DNA from: Pirellulales bacterium
Lineage (GTDB): Bacteria; Planctomycetota; Planctomycetia; Pirellulales; Lacipirellulaceae
DNA: 56,302 nucleotides
Direction: 5' to 3'
Assembly (NCBI GenBank): GCA_028279215.1
Contig: JANQOF010000033.1
Location: 1-56,302, forward strand
Below the pieces are notes generated by a model. That model was not told the origin of the DNA. It made no database searches and saw only the letters and a list, made by a program, of their open reading frames with translations. A program made the position numbers and the translations under genes. Every line of letters begins with the position of its first letter. Positions within the stretch are counted from its first letter, which is position 1. Shown in pieces: positions 9,296 through 20,200 of the stretch.

Positions 9296-10729
9296 ATGCG
9301 TTTACAAAACTTGCTGGCGAGCTTCGCGCTCGTCGCAGTGCTTACTGCTGTCGGTTGTACAGGTGCCAAGTTGGCTCACAACTTACCTCCATCGGCTCGA
9401 CTCATGGAACCAGGCCCCGGCGTGGGTGGCCCTGGTCCTGGCGTGATTCCTGTGCCTGGCCAGCCCGGCATGGGCGGCCCCATGATGGGCGGTCCGATGA
9501 TGGGTGGCCCAATGGCTAGCACCGCTCCACCGGCTGCCAGCAACATGGCGATGCAAGCGCAATACGTCGAGGGTTGCCCCGACGGCGGATGCTACGGCGG
9601 TGAATGTTACGGCGGCGGTGGTTACGGCGGTGCGTGCATGCCAGGCATGGGAATGCCCGGCACGTCGCAGATTTCGTTCTTGGGTGAAGAACCGTTGCAA
9701 GTATCGTGGGACGTTAGCGGCTGTGGCTGTTTCGACAGCAACCCGTTGTTCGTTCCTGGCAAACAAGATTTTCCGCAAGGGGCCATCTATCGTTTGAAGG
9801 TCAGCAACCTGCCAGGCCGCGAGATGGTAGCGCTCTACCCAACGCTTGAAGTCGCGCCAGTGACACCGCGAACCGACGCCTACCTGGCCCACGCGCCGAT
9901 TCCAGTACAGTTTACCGAAGAAGACTTCGACCAAGTGCTTAGCGGTAACTTTGTCACCAAGGTGATCTACCTTCCCGATCCCGAGTTTACGGAAGTGGCG
10001 CTGGCAGGCGTCGAAACGCTCGTGAGCACGAGGCTCGATCCGGGCGTCGATCCGATCGCCGAAGCCGATCGTCGTGGGTCGATTCTCGCCATCTTGCGAA
10101 TGGGTAATAAGGACCTTAGCAAGTCGGGAGGTGCCTGCTACGGAGAAGGCAACGTGGTGCCGGCTCAGTACGAAGACGGCGAATACATGGTTGGGCCCGA
10201 GCATGTGCCCGCCCCGATCGATGGCGGCTACGTCGGCGGCTGTGAAGACGGAAGCTGCACCACGGGCAATTGCTACGGCGGTGGATACGGGGCTGGCGGG
10301 TTCGGCGGCAATATGCCCGTCGGTGCTCCGACGGCTGGCTTCGCGCCGCAAGGCGTTCCGCCGCAAATGGTACCGAACATGGCGCCCGGCTGGGGCATGC
10401 CGATCAGCGGCACGCCAATCGGGTTGCCCGGCCCACCACACATTCCGCTAGGTGTACCGGCTGGTCTCAAGAAGCACAGCATGCGCAATCGCACTCGCGT
10501 GATCCTGCCCGAGCCGGTGGAAGAGTTCAAGATGACCGTGAAGCAACGGCCAGGCATGAACTACCCAGCACCGGTTAGCAAGGTTCGCATCGACGAAACG
10601 AATCGCGCTCCCAAACAAATGTTTGGTGGTACTGTACCAGGGCTTATTCCGTCGGCACTCAACAGTACGTGGAATAACCTGAAGTCTGTCGGCCGTCATG
10701 GAAATGGCCAGGGCGAGTACTGCCCGTAG
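9296..10729 (+). CDS. Gly/Cys-rich envelope lipoprotein, paralogue 1
   Basis: A 477-residue lipoprotein. The signal peptide ends in the lipobox AVGC (Cys21), and AAGGGGGG lies just upstream of the ATG. Residues about 35-75 are Pro/Gly/Met-rich (repeated GGPMMGGPM). Then comes a Gly/Cys/Tyr segment (CPDGGCYGGECYGGGGYGG), a beta-rich domain (IYRLKVSNLPGREMVALYPT, later VTKVIYLPDPEF and SILAILRMGNKDL), a second Gly/Cys segment and a basic tail. The beta-rich domain is shared with the next gene. This architecture is typical of planctomycete cell-surface proteins; a structural envelope role is inferred, not shown. A hairpin follows the stop. Confidence 0.7.
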   Translation: MRLQNLLASFALVAVLTAVGCTGAKLAHNLPPSARLMEPGPGVGGPGPGVIPVPGQPGMGGPMMGGPMMGGPMASTAPPAASNMAMQAQYVEGCPDGGCYGGECYGGGGYGGACMPGMGMPGTSQISFLGEEPLQVSWDVSGCGCFDSNPLFVPGKQDFPQGAIYRLKVSNLPGREMVALYPTLEVAPVTPRTDAYLAHAPIPVQFTEEDFDQVLSGNFVTKVIYLPDPEFTEVALAGVETLVSTRLDPGVDPIAEADRRGSILAILRMGNKDLSKSGGACYGEGNVVPAQYEDGEYMVGPEHVPAPIDGGYVGGCEDGSCTTGNCYGGGYGAGGFGGNMPVGAPTAGFAPQGVPPQMVPNMAPGWGMPISGTPIGLPGPPHIPLGVPAGLKKHSMRNRTRVILPEPVEEFKMTVKQRPGMNYPAPVSKVRIDETNRAPKQMFGGTVPGLIPSALNSTWNNLKSVGRHGNGQGEYCP

Positions 10730-10738
10730 TCAAATGCC

Positions 10739-10770
10739 ACGTGTGGCCGCGCTGCAACGTGGCCACACGT
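10739..10770 (+). terminator. Hairpin after lipoprotein gene
   Basis: A perfect 10 bp inverted repeat (ACGTGTGGCC at 10739-10748, GGCCACACGT at 10761-10770) with a 12 nt loop, starting 9 bp after a stop codon. There is no clear T-run, so intrinsic termination is likely but unproven. Confidence 0.5.
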
Positions 10771-10811
10771 CTTAGAGATACTACCTTGGAAAAAACCTGA
10801 CTTACCGATTT

Positions 10812-10889
10812 GTGGGAGGCCTCTCTGAGGCCGATGACGCGCGGAGACGAGTGTTCGCCTTCACTATCGGGCTCGGAGAGCCCTCCCAC
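10812..10889 (+). repeat. Palindromic dispersed repeat, family A, copy 2
   Basis: A 78 bp imperfect palindrome with 24 bp arms (10812-10835 and 10866-10889), the best-formed copy. The left arm begins GTGGGAGGCCTCTCTGAGG and the right arm ends GAGAGCCCTCCCAC. It lies 83 bp after the lipoprotein stop, between two paralogous genes. Confidence 0.85.
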
Positions 10890-10943
10890 GGTGGTTTTCC
10901 ATAGAGCATTGCAAACCTTTTCGTAACGATCTTCGTACAACTC

Positions 10944-11690
10944 GTGAAACACTCATCGACAACGGTCCGCCGCCTCAGACCTCTTGCCTTGCTGCAAGCG
11001 ACAGTTGCTGGCAGACTGCGTTTGGTCGCCATCATAGGTGTGCTTGGGTGCAGTACGGCTTTGGCCCAAGGGCCAGCCACGCATCCGTTGCACGCAGGCG
11101 CCATGCCACCGGGAGCGATTGGTAGCCAGCGGCTACTGAGGGGTGGACCGTTGTCGTGTCATATTCAGCCAACCGAAATCCGCGTCCCGGCCGGCGTGCA
11201 AGTCGGTATGGCCATCGACGGGCACTTCACGACACCCGAGCCCGACAACCCACTGGTTGGGTTGATGGTAGGCCCCGTCTATCGACTTCGAGTGAGTAAC
11301 TTGTTCGATCGCCCCGGCGAGGAAGTCTATCCTACCGTCGAAATCATCGATCGCCTTTATCCACCGCCTGGAGCGGCCATCGATTTCCCCGTGCCCGTGG
11401 ATATCACAGCCGAGGATTTGGAACTCGCCGCGCGCGGCATGTACGTCACCCGCGTCATTTACGTCGAAGACCCCAGCCAGGCGCTGCCGGTCACTGAGGT
11501 CGACGGCAAGACGACTTGGTACGAGGCGCGCGACGACGAAGACCCTTTGGAAGTCGCCGACTTGGCTGGTCGACCGATTGCCATTCTCCGCATCGGCGGA
11601 CGCGATCTCTCGCAGGCCGTCGGTCAGAGCTTTACCACCTACGGTTGCCCACCCGTTGTTGAATACGGCCGTAAACCGAGTGCCGAGTAG
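10944..11690 (+). CDS. Secreted envelope protein, paralogue 2
   Basis: A 248-residue exported protein that shares the beta-rich domain of the gene at 9296. Compare VYRLRVSNLFDRPGEEVYPT, PVPVDITAEDLELAARGMYV, TRVIYVEDPSQ, and DPLEVADLAGRPIAILRIGGRDLS with the corresponding segments there. It lacks the Gly/Cys-rich stretches. The signal peptide ends near STALAQG; an LGC within it could instead be a lipobox. The start is GTG at 10944 and is not backed by a strong ribosome site. Tandem duplication followed by divergence of the neighbouring lipoprotein gene is the simplest explanation. Confidence 0.7.
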   Translation: MKHSSTTVRRLRPLALLQATVAGRLRLVAIIGVLGCSTALAQGPATHPLHAGAMPPGAIGSQRLLRGGPLSCHIQPTEIRVPAGVQVGMAIDGHFTTPEPDNPLVGLMVGPVYRLRVSNLFDRPGEEVYPTVEIIDRLYPPPGAAIDFPVPVDITAEDLELAARGMYVTRVIYVEDPSQALPVTEVDGKTTWYEARDDEDPLEVADLAGRPIAILRIGGRDLSQAVGQSFTTYGCPPVVEYGRKPSAE

Positions 11691-11751
11691 CTACTACGGA
11701 TGTGCAAAACCATCAATGGCGGGCGCCCATTCGAGCCGTCAACGAATCAAC

Positions 11752-13035
11752 ATGGCAGTACAGACTGAAACACCACCGACCCTGCTGTTCCCCTTGTGGT
11801 TCCGTGCCCTCGTGATCGCGATGGCCACCGTGATTCTCTGCGCGTGCCAGTCCACTTCGCCGCTTGCGCCGCATTCGGCGATCGAAGTCCCGGCGCAAGC
11901 CGGCGGGCCGAACCCGGCGCGGCGCTATCCCATTCAGCAGGCCCAATTCGCTTCGCAGGAGTGGGTCGACCAAGCGCCCACCACTCCGTACTACGGTGAA
12001 GTGCCGCCGTGCGACTGTCATGCATGCCCGGGCCCTGCGTGCGAGCGGGGATTCGACACCGAATTCGCATACACCGACACCTGCGCGACGGGCGACTGCG
12101 GCACCTGCCAAAGCTGCGCCTTGATCGGGCCTTCGGACGAGTACCTATGCGACGGCGGCGACTTTCACACGCCCGCAGGCGTGCGCCACGACTGGGAGGT
12201 GATGGGAGTCGAGCAGGAAGACACCATCGCGCACTACGACACGCTCGATGGTCGGGTGATCGTCAAGCCGAGCAACCGTGTATGCATCTACGCTCCCCGA
12301 TTTGGCGCCGTGCGACGCGTCGACAATCTGGTGGTCAACCATCACCGAGTTGGTCCGGGTGGCATCATCGACGAAATGGGCTTAGTGGCCGCGGGTGGGC
12401 TAGGCACACCCACCACGTCGTTGCAGCAACACGCACCGATAGCAAGCCTTGGCGGCCAACCACCTAATCTGTTCCGCGCACGCGTGCAAGCTGGCGGCGT
12501 TCGCACTCGCATTGCCGCAGCCGACCTCGAGACGTTCCTCGCGCCACAACTCAACCTGAAAGTGGTTGAGCTTGGCATTATCGACAACTCCGAAAAGCCG
12601 CGGCTCGCCAAGGCAATCGTGTCGGCGTACCAATGGGCGTCGGACGTTTCGGCGCAAGTGGTCATCGATAACAAACAAGTTCACCAGTTGCTCGGTCGCA
12701 CCCAAGCTGGCGAAATTTACGGGCTCGACTTACCCGACTCGCCGCGCATTCGGTTGATCAAGCTCGCCTCGACGGGCTCGGCCCACTTGGGCGAGGAAGT
12801 CGAATTCGCTTTGCGGTTCGACAACGTCGGCGATCAACCGATTGGCAACGTAACGATCGTCGACAATCTAGCCACACGGTTGGAATTCGTCGAAGGATCG
12901 GAAAAAGCCACGGTGAACGCAGAGTTCTTCGCCGAACCGAACGAGGGCGGCTCATCAAGACTGCGTTGGGAAATCACCCAATCGCTCAAGCCCGGCGAAG
13001 GCGGCGTGCTGAGATTCAAAGCACGCATAAGGTGA
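11752..13035 (+). CDS. DUF11-domain lipoprotein
   Basis: A 427-residue lipoprotein. The N-terminal hydrophobic run ends in ILCAC (lipobox-like). The next region is Cys-rich (CDCHACPGPACE, CATGDCGTCQSCA). The C-terminal hundred residues form a DUF11/CARDB-like immunoglobulin fold: RIRLIKLASTGSAHLGEEVE, NVTIVDNLATRLEFVEGS, and LKPGEGGVLRFKARIR. DUF11 domains are common in large bacterial surface proteins. The gene starts 61 bp after the paralogue-2 stop, so the three genes 9296-13035 look like one envelope unit. No enzymatic motif is visible. Confidence 0.75.
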   Translation: MAVQTETPPTLLFPLWFRALVIAMATVILCACQSTSPLAPHSAIEVPAQAGGPNPARRYPIQQAQFASQEWVDQAPTTPYYGEVPPCDCHACPGPACERGFDTEFAYTDTCATGDCGTCQSCALIGPSDEYLCDGGDFHTPAGVRHDWEVMGVEQEDTIAHYDTLDGRVIVKPSNRVCIYAPRFGAVRRVDNLVVNHHRVGPGGIIDEMGLVAAGGLGTPTTSLQQHAPIASLGGQPPNLFRARVQAGGVRTRIAAADLETFLAPQLNLKVVELGIIDNSEKPRLAKAIVSAYQWASDVSAQVVIDNKQVHQLLGRTQAGEIYGLDLPDSPRIRLIKLASTGSAHLGEEVEFALRFDNVGDQPIGNVTIVDNLATRLEFVEGSEKATVNAEFFAEPNEGGSSRLRWEITQSLKPGEGGVLRFKARIR

Positions 13036-13137
13036 CGAAGAAACGAGGTTCGAGGGGCCTACGGCGAGGCGACTCGCAATCGGTTACCATTGGCTCTGTT
13101 CCTTCCCCCTCGCCCCTGAATTCAGGCCCCTTTCGTA

Positions 13138-14031
13138 ATGGCCTACCTCTACTTCGTCATCATCTGCCTGCTCTTCGGCTCGAATTTTAAGCTGATGGAC
13201 GAGGCAACACAGGTGTTCGGGCCACTAACCATTGCGCTCGGCCGCTTGTGGGGCGGTGCGATTGTGCTGCTGATGGTCTTGCGATTCTCAAAGCTGAATC
13301 TTGCGATCGACCGCAACACTCTCGCCAAGATTCTATTCGTCTCGCTGTTGGCTAATGCTTATCCATTCGCGATTCAGCCGTGGATCCTCAGCCATGGCGC
13401 CGATCATAGCTTCCTGGCGACCTTCGTGCCGCTCACTCCCCTGCTGACTATCGTGATAGCGATACCGATGCTCGGCGTGAGGCCTACTTGGCAGCAGCTC
13501 ACAGGCGTCGTCGGTGGGCTCGCCTTGATCGTTTGGATCAGTAGCGACGCCGAGTCGCACAATCTGGCTTTGAGTTTGGTGCCGATCGCGGTCACGGTTC
13601 CACTGAGCTACGCAATTGGCAACACCTTCTTGCGGCGCAACCTGCATGGCGTCCCGTCGTTAGTGGTCTCCACGCACCTGCTGCTCTTGGCCGGCATACT
13701 CCTTGTGCCGTTGGCCGGTTACGAAGTTTGGAACCATCCGCCGCAGGCCGACCCGGCCGCATGGCGCCGCGCGTTACTTGCCATGGTTGTGCTTGGCACC
13801 CTGGGCACCGGCGCTTGCATTGGCATGTTCGTTGAACTGGTCCAAGACCGAGGCCCACTGTTCGCCGGCATGGTGACCTACGTGGTACCGATCATCGCTC
13901 TGGTGTGGGGCCACCACGACAACGAGACCATCAGCTCACAGCAACTGCTTGGCGTGTTCGGCATTCTGGTGATGGTCGCTCTAGTGCAGTCGAGTCAGGC
14001 AAATTACGCGGCAACGCGGGGGCGCTCCTAG
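13138..14031 (+). CDS. EamA/DMT-family transporter
   Basis: A 297-residue integral membrane protein with about ten hydrophobic helices arranged as two repeats of five, as in the drug/metabolite transporter superfamily. The N-terminus (YFVIICLLFGSNFKLMDEA) and the second-half start (LVPIAVTVPLSYAIGNTFLR) resemble EamA halves. Family members export metabolites such as amino acids or nucleosides; the substrate here is unknown. The hydrophilic C-terminus is short. Confidence 0.8.
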   Translation: MAYLYFVIICLLFGSNFKLMDEATQVFGPLTIALGRLWGGAIVLLMVLRFSKLNLAIDRNTLAKILFVSLLANAYPFAIQPWILSHGADHSFLATFVPLTPLLTIVIAIPMLGVRPTWQQLTGVVGGLALIVWISSDAESHNLALSLVPIAVTVPLSYAIGNTFLRRNLHGVPSLVVSTHLLLLAGILLVPLAGYEVWNHPPQADPAAWRRALLAMVVLGTLGTGACIGMFVELVQDRGPLFAGMVTYVVPIIALVWGHHDNETISSQQLLGVFGILVMVALVQSSQANYAATRGRS

Positions 14032-14414
14032 AGTCAATTGCAAAGCCCTTTCCAAGTATGCCCGAGCAACGGCGCTGCACATTCCGAGCTATCAGTGTAG
14101 ATTAGCGTCCCTCAACTTCGCGCGTCTTTGTGTCGCAGCCCTCATTGGTGCGTGAACCTTCCTTGCGGCAAAGCCCGCCACAGTAAGAGCCGTGACGGTT
14201 GTTGACTCTCCAAGTTTCTCCTTGAAACTGGGCGACGCGTTTGATCCAATATCGATAACCTTTGGTGGACGTTCTGCGAGCGGCTGTGGAGCCTTCTACT
14301 AAAGATATCACGTTGCAACCCAAGGCGCATACTTTTCAAACTCCAACACGCCAATTGAAATGTCCCTTCCGACGCGCTGGTGCGGACAATACGACCCCAA
14401 CCGTCTCCCTCGCC
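14032..14414. other. Gene-free stretch upstream of repeat C
   Basis: About 380 bp without a supported gene. Short minus-strand frames exist but have no ribosome site or recognisable domain. A TTGAAATGTCC motif at about 14355 recurs near the second copy of repeat family C. Nothing else is recognised. Confidence 0.4.
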
Positions 14415-14522
14415 AAATGAAAACACATCGAGAAAAACAGATAAAAACGGAGATCGACAGAGAAGATCAGAAGTAAATAAAGTCGCCTAGAATCGCTTCT
14501 CGGATGCCGGGACAAAATGGAC
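14415..14522 (+). repeat. Dispersed repeat, family C, copy 1
   Basis: A roughly 108 bp element whose reverse complement recurs at 41913-42021. Shared blocks are AAATGAAAACACA, CGAGAAAAACAGA, AATAAAGTCGCCTAGAATCG, and CGGGACAAAATGGACT. It is AT-richer than its surroundings and lies 85 bp upstream of an aminotransferase gene. Coding potential is not apparent. Confidence 0.75.
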
Positions 14523-14607
14523 TATTGCATCTCCAGCAACACGTAGCTCGTCGCCTCATTATCTGCTCTCCGCATACCGCCCACTGCCTACCGTCTAACC
14601 AACTACC

Positions 14608-15723
14608 ATGCACCCTTGGATCGCCCACCGTACGAAGCACGTCGACAGCTCTGGCATCCGCAAGATCTTCGACCTGGCCTCCACGATTGAGAATCCGATT
14701 AATCTCTCAATTGGGCAGCCCGACTTTGCGGTGCCCGATACTGTGAAGCAGGCGGCCATCGATGCGATTCGTGCGGACCAGAACGGTTACAGTCTCACGC
14801 ACGGGGTGCCCGCGCTGCGCGAACGATTGCAGTCGACGGTGGACGATCAGTACGCCCATGCCGACCGCGAGATCATTGTCACTTCCGGCACCAGCGGCGC
14901 GCTAGTGCTCACCCTGTTGACGATGGTGAACCCAGGCGATGAAGTGATTTGCTTCGACCCTTACTTCCTCATGTATCCCGCGTTCATTGGAATGGTGGGA
15001 GGAACGTTCGTTCCAATCGACACTTATCCTAACTTTCATATCGACCTTGAAAAGGTCGAAGCGGCGATCACGGCGAAAACCAAGATCATTCTGTTCAACA
15101 GTCCTGCAAACCCAACCGGCGCGCTGGCCAGCCGGGACGAAGTTCGTGGCCTGGCAGAGCTGGCCGCCAAGCACGACATTGCCCTGGTGTCGGACGAGAT
15201 CTACCGTCAGTTTTGCTACGACGGACCGCTGGTGAGCCCCGCGGAGTTTAACGATCAAACGATCGTCGTCGACGGGTTCAGCAAGACGTACGGTGTAACG
15301 GGCTGGCGGCTCGGCTTTGTGCACGGGCCGGCCGAATTGATCGACAAGATGACTATGTTGCAGCAATACACCTACGTATGCGCCCCACAGCCGCTGCAGT
15401 GGGCGATGATTGCAGCCTTAGAAGTCGACATGCAGCCGTACGTCGACAAGTTCCGCGATCGCCGCGACCTGATGCTCGCGGGATTGCGCGAAGCGGGCTA
15501 TGAGGTCGCCCACCCGGGCGGCGCATTCTACGTATTCCCCAAAGTGCCGTGGGGCACCGGTACCGAGTTCGTGGCCGAGGCAATCAAGCACGACCTCTTG
15601 GTTATCCCCGGTAACATCTTCAGCCACCGCGACACCCACTTCCGCATCTCGTACGCGGCAAGCGAAAAGACGCTCGAGCGGGGCATCACGGTGCTGGCGG
15701 AGTTGGCACAGTCGCCAAGTTAA
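14608..15723 (+). CDS. Class I/II PLP-dependent aminotransferase
   Basis: A 371-residue aspartate-aminotransferase-like enzyme (fold type I). Motifs: NLSIGQPDF, the YSLTHGVPALRERL substrate region, TSGTSGAL, NSPANPTGA, LVSDEIYRQFCY, and the PLP lysine in DGFSKTYGVTGWRLGF. It probably transfers the amino group between an amino acid and 2-oxoglutarate; aspartate or aromatic specificity cannot be fixed from sequence alone. It ends 16 bp from the stop of the convergent peptidase gene. It may use its own promoter, perhaps affected by repeat C just upstream. Confidence 0.9.
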   Translation: MHPWIAHRTKHVDSSGIRKIFDLASTIENPINLSIGQPDFAVPDTVKQAAIDAIRADQNGYSLTHGVPALRERLQSTVDDQYAHADREIIVTSGTSGALVLTLLTMVNPGDEVICFDPYFLMYPAFIGMVGGTFVPIDTYPNFHIDLEKVEAAITAKTKIILFNSPANPTGALASRDEVRGLAELAAKHDIALVSDEIYRQFCYDGPLVSPAEFNDQTIVVDGFSKTYGVTGWRLGFVHGPAELIDKMTMLQQYTYVCAPQPLQWAMIAALEVDMQPYVDKFRDRRDLMLAGLREAGYEVAHPGGAFYVFPKVPWGTGTEFVAEAIKHDLLVIPGNIFSHRDTHFRISYAASEKTLERGITVLAELAQSPS

Positions 15724-15739
15724 GAACGATCCAGCGAGT

Positions 15740-17515
15740 TCAATCGCCCGTGGTGCGCTCCACGCATCGTATGGTCGTACGTGCGGCGTTCAGATTGCTG
15801 CCCGAGGCGGTGACGAGCAACTCGCCGGCTTGCTTGGGAGCAATTTCGAACTTGGCGACCCCTCGGCTATCGGCCGATTCGACATGGTACAAGTCCTGCC
15901 CCTGCCACACGCAAATCGTACAGTTCGGCGCGTCGGTTTTGATCGACAGCACTTGGTCGCCAAGCGCAATCGTCTTGGGCGCGCGAATGGTTGGCAGGCG
16001 CGGCGCGGCCGATCGCATGTCCAACGTTGGGTCGCCGAGCAGATTCAGCTCGCACACGCAGAGGTGGTAGTTGGGCGACTGCTTGGCATCGTCGGCCATA
16101 TCGGCTTTGGCCATCATCAGTGCCTCGCCGGTGGTCGCGCCGTCCTTGATGCCATGACACCAGTAACGGGTCATAGTAAGCGTCGTTCCGTCGAGCTTAC
16201 CTTCGGTCACCATACGGTACATATCGGCTGGATCAGCGAAGTGTGGCTTGCCAGTGCGAATCGGCGCCACGATGGCCACCGATCCCGCCTTCGGCTGGCG
16301 AATCATCTTCTCCACGATGCTCGGGTCTTGGCGGGCATCGAATTGGCCCGTGAAGCACGACACGGTGGTGATGAGTGGATAGGCGTGCTCGTTGGTGAGC
16401 TTTTCGACATCTTGTCCCTGGAACGCGGAGTCCTCCAGAACCCAAGCCGGCAAGAATCCGTGCCCATGAATATGCAGTTTGCCAATCGACTTGCTATTGA
16501 GCAGTTTGGTCAGGTTGTTGGCCGACAGCTCGTAACTCCCCGGTGCGTCGTCTTCGTCCCACGGCGTTTGGTTGGCGAAGTACCGCGCGGCCTGCCCGTC
16601 CCAGTTCGTCGAGACATAATCGTCCCAACTACGGCGAACCTTTGGATAGGCGCCCGGCACGGTGCACGTATAGATCATTTGCTTCGCGAACCCGTCAGTT
16701 GGGTACTTCGATTCGTAACTAATGATCTTTTCCGTCACGGCGGCCACATCGTCGGCCGTTCGCACCGGAATTCGCCCCAAACCGACCGAACCGTCGGGAT
16801 AGGTAATCGCGTCGCGGTCGTCGGGCCATTCGCCATACACGCCGTCGTCGTCCGCATCCCAATCGGTCTTGCTGAGGTAAACGATGTCGGTAGGAATGCC
16901 TCCCTCGCCGAAGGCATGCTCGGTGATGTGGCCGCCCGGCACCACGCCGGCGCCGTTCGGAAGGCAGTCGCCGCCGAGGATCACCCACCGGGTGCGGTGG
17001 TTATCAATGTGATCCTGCACGCCGAGCCGAATGCTCTCTTGCACGGTCTTGGCCGGGTAATCTTGGGCAAGCTGGTCGACCGAAACAACCTTGGTCGGTT
17101 TGCCGATCGAGGTCTTCCACTCCGCGAACGGCTGCCACGCGGGCAACAGCTCGCGGCTGGTTATCAGCAGTACGACTGCATCCGTTGTGCCTGCGGCAGA
17201 CAAGACACTCCTCAGAGCATTCGGTGTGTTGCCGCGTTGCACGGAAGCCTTACCGCGCGCCGTGGTAGCCGCGGCAATGGTACTTTGAATTGCCTCGAAG
17301 CGGGTAGCGAACTCTTCGTCGCTGATCACCCCATTCGAGTCGCGATCGACCAGTCCAGCGACGCCGTCAAGCTCAGAGGCGTCGAGCCGATCACGCATCC
17401 GTCCCGCGACGTACTGCTTGAATTCGTCGGTCGTTCGATCTTCCGATCGAGCCTCAAGCCCGATTGTCAACACAACGATCAACGTTGCGTATGCCTGGAA
17501 TCGATGTGCCTGCAT
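15740..17515 (-). CDS. C25-family cysteine peptidase with EF-hand
   Basis: A 591-residue exported protein similar to gingipain-type (C25) peptidases. A signal peptide covers about residues 1-24. Residues 57-68 form a canonical EF-hand loop (DRDSNGVISDEE), suggesting Ca2+ binding. The catalytic domain starts near residue 113 (DAVVLLITSRELLPAW), carries WVILGGD, an Asp-rich stretch, the His motif LHIHGHG (about residues 348-353) and the nucleophile Cys in TTVSCFTGQFD (Cys387). The C-terminal region is a small beta domain. It lacks the haemagglutinin modules of gingipains. It likely cleaves proteins outside the cytoplasm. The antisense strand also has a long open frame, which I rejected. Confidence 0.85.
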   Translation of the reverse strand: MQAHRFQAYATLIVVLTIGLEARSEDRTTDEFKQYVAGRMRDRLDASELDGVAGLVDRDSNGVISDEEFATRFEAIQSTIAAATTARGKASVQRGNTPNALRSVLSAAGTTDAVVLLITSRELLPAWQPFAEWKTSIGKPTKVVSVDQLAQDYPAKTVQESIRLGVQDHIDNHRTRWVILGGDCLPNGAGVVPGGHITEHAFGEGGIPTDIVYLSKTDWDADDDGVYGEWPDDRDAITYPDGSVGLGRIPVRTADDVAAVTEKIISYESKYPTDGFAKQMIYTCTVPGAYPKVRRSWDDYVSTNWDGQAARYFANQTPWDEDDAPGSYELSANNLTKLLNSKSIGKLHIHGHGFLPAWVLEDSAFQGQDVEKLTNEHAYPLITTVSCFTGQFDARQDPSIVEKMIRQPKAGSVAIVAPIRTGKPHFADPADMYRMVTEGKLDGTTLTMTRYWCHGIKDGATTGEALMMAKADMADDAKQSPNYHLCVCELNLLGDPTLDMRSAAPRLPTIRAPKTIALGDQVLSIKTDAPNCTICVWQGQDLYHVESADSRGVAKFEIAPKQAGELLVTASGSNLNAARTTIRCVERTTGD

Positions 17516-17742
17516 CTGGGTCCGCCCTTCAATTTACAGTTCTCGAGGCACCCGGGTGCGAGACGGCGCATGCAGGTGCTCACCGGGTTAGAGACTAAGC
17601 TACCACCACACAGAAGCGCCTGCAAGAAAGAGCAGTCGACTAGTGGAGTGGTGCTACCAACGCCGATAATCCGCCATAACATTCTCGTGGATCTGAATGA
17701 AGGTGCATTTCGTGCACTCCGCAACGATGGGTAGGCCCTCAC

Positions 17743-20196
<2,454 letters not shown>

Positions 20197-20200
<4 letters not shown>

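Noticed and set aside
9383-10441. A 352-codon minus-strand frame inside the Gly/Cys-rich lipoprotein gene
   Set aside because: It is rich in His/Arg/Ala and mirrors the Gly/Met/Pro repeats of the plus-strand gene, whose lipobox and ribosome site are clear.
15500-17734. A 744-codon open frame on the plus strand antisense to the C25 peptidase gene
   Set aside because: The minus strand encodes a peptidase with complete motifs over the same bases. The plus-strand product shows no known motif and fits the antisense of a high-GC gene.
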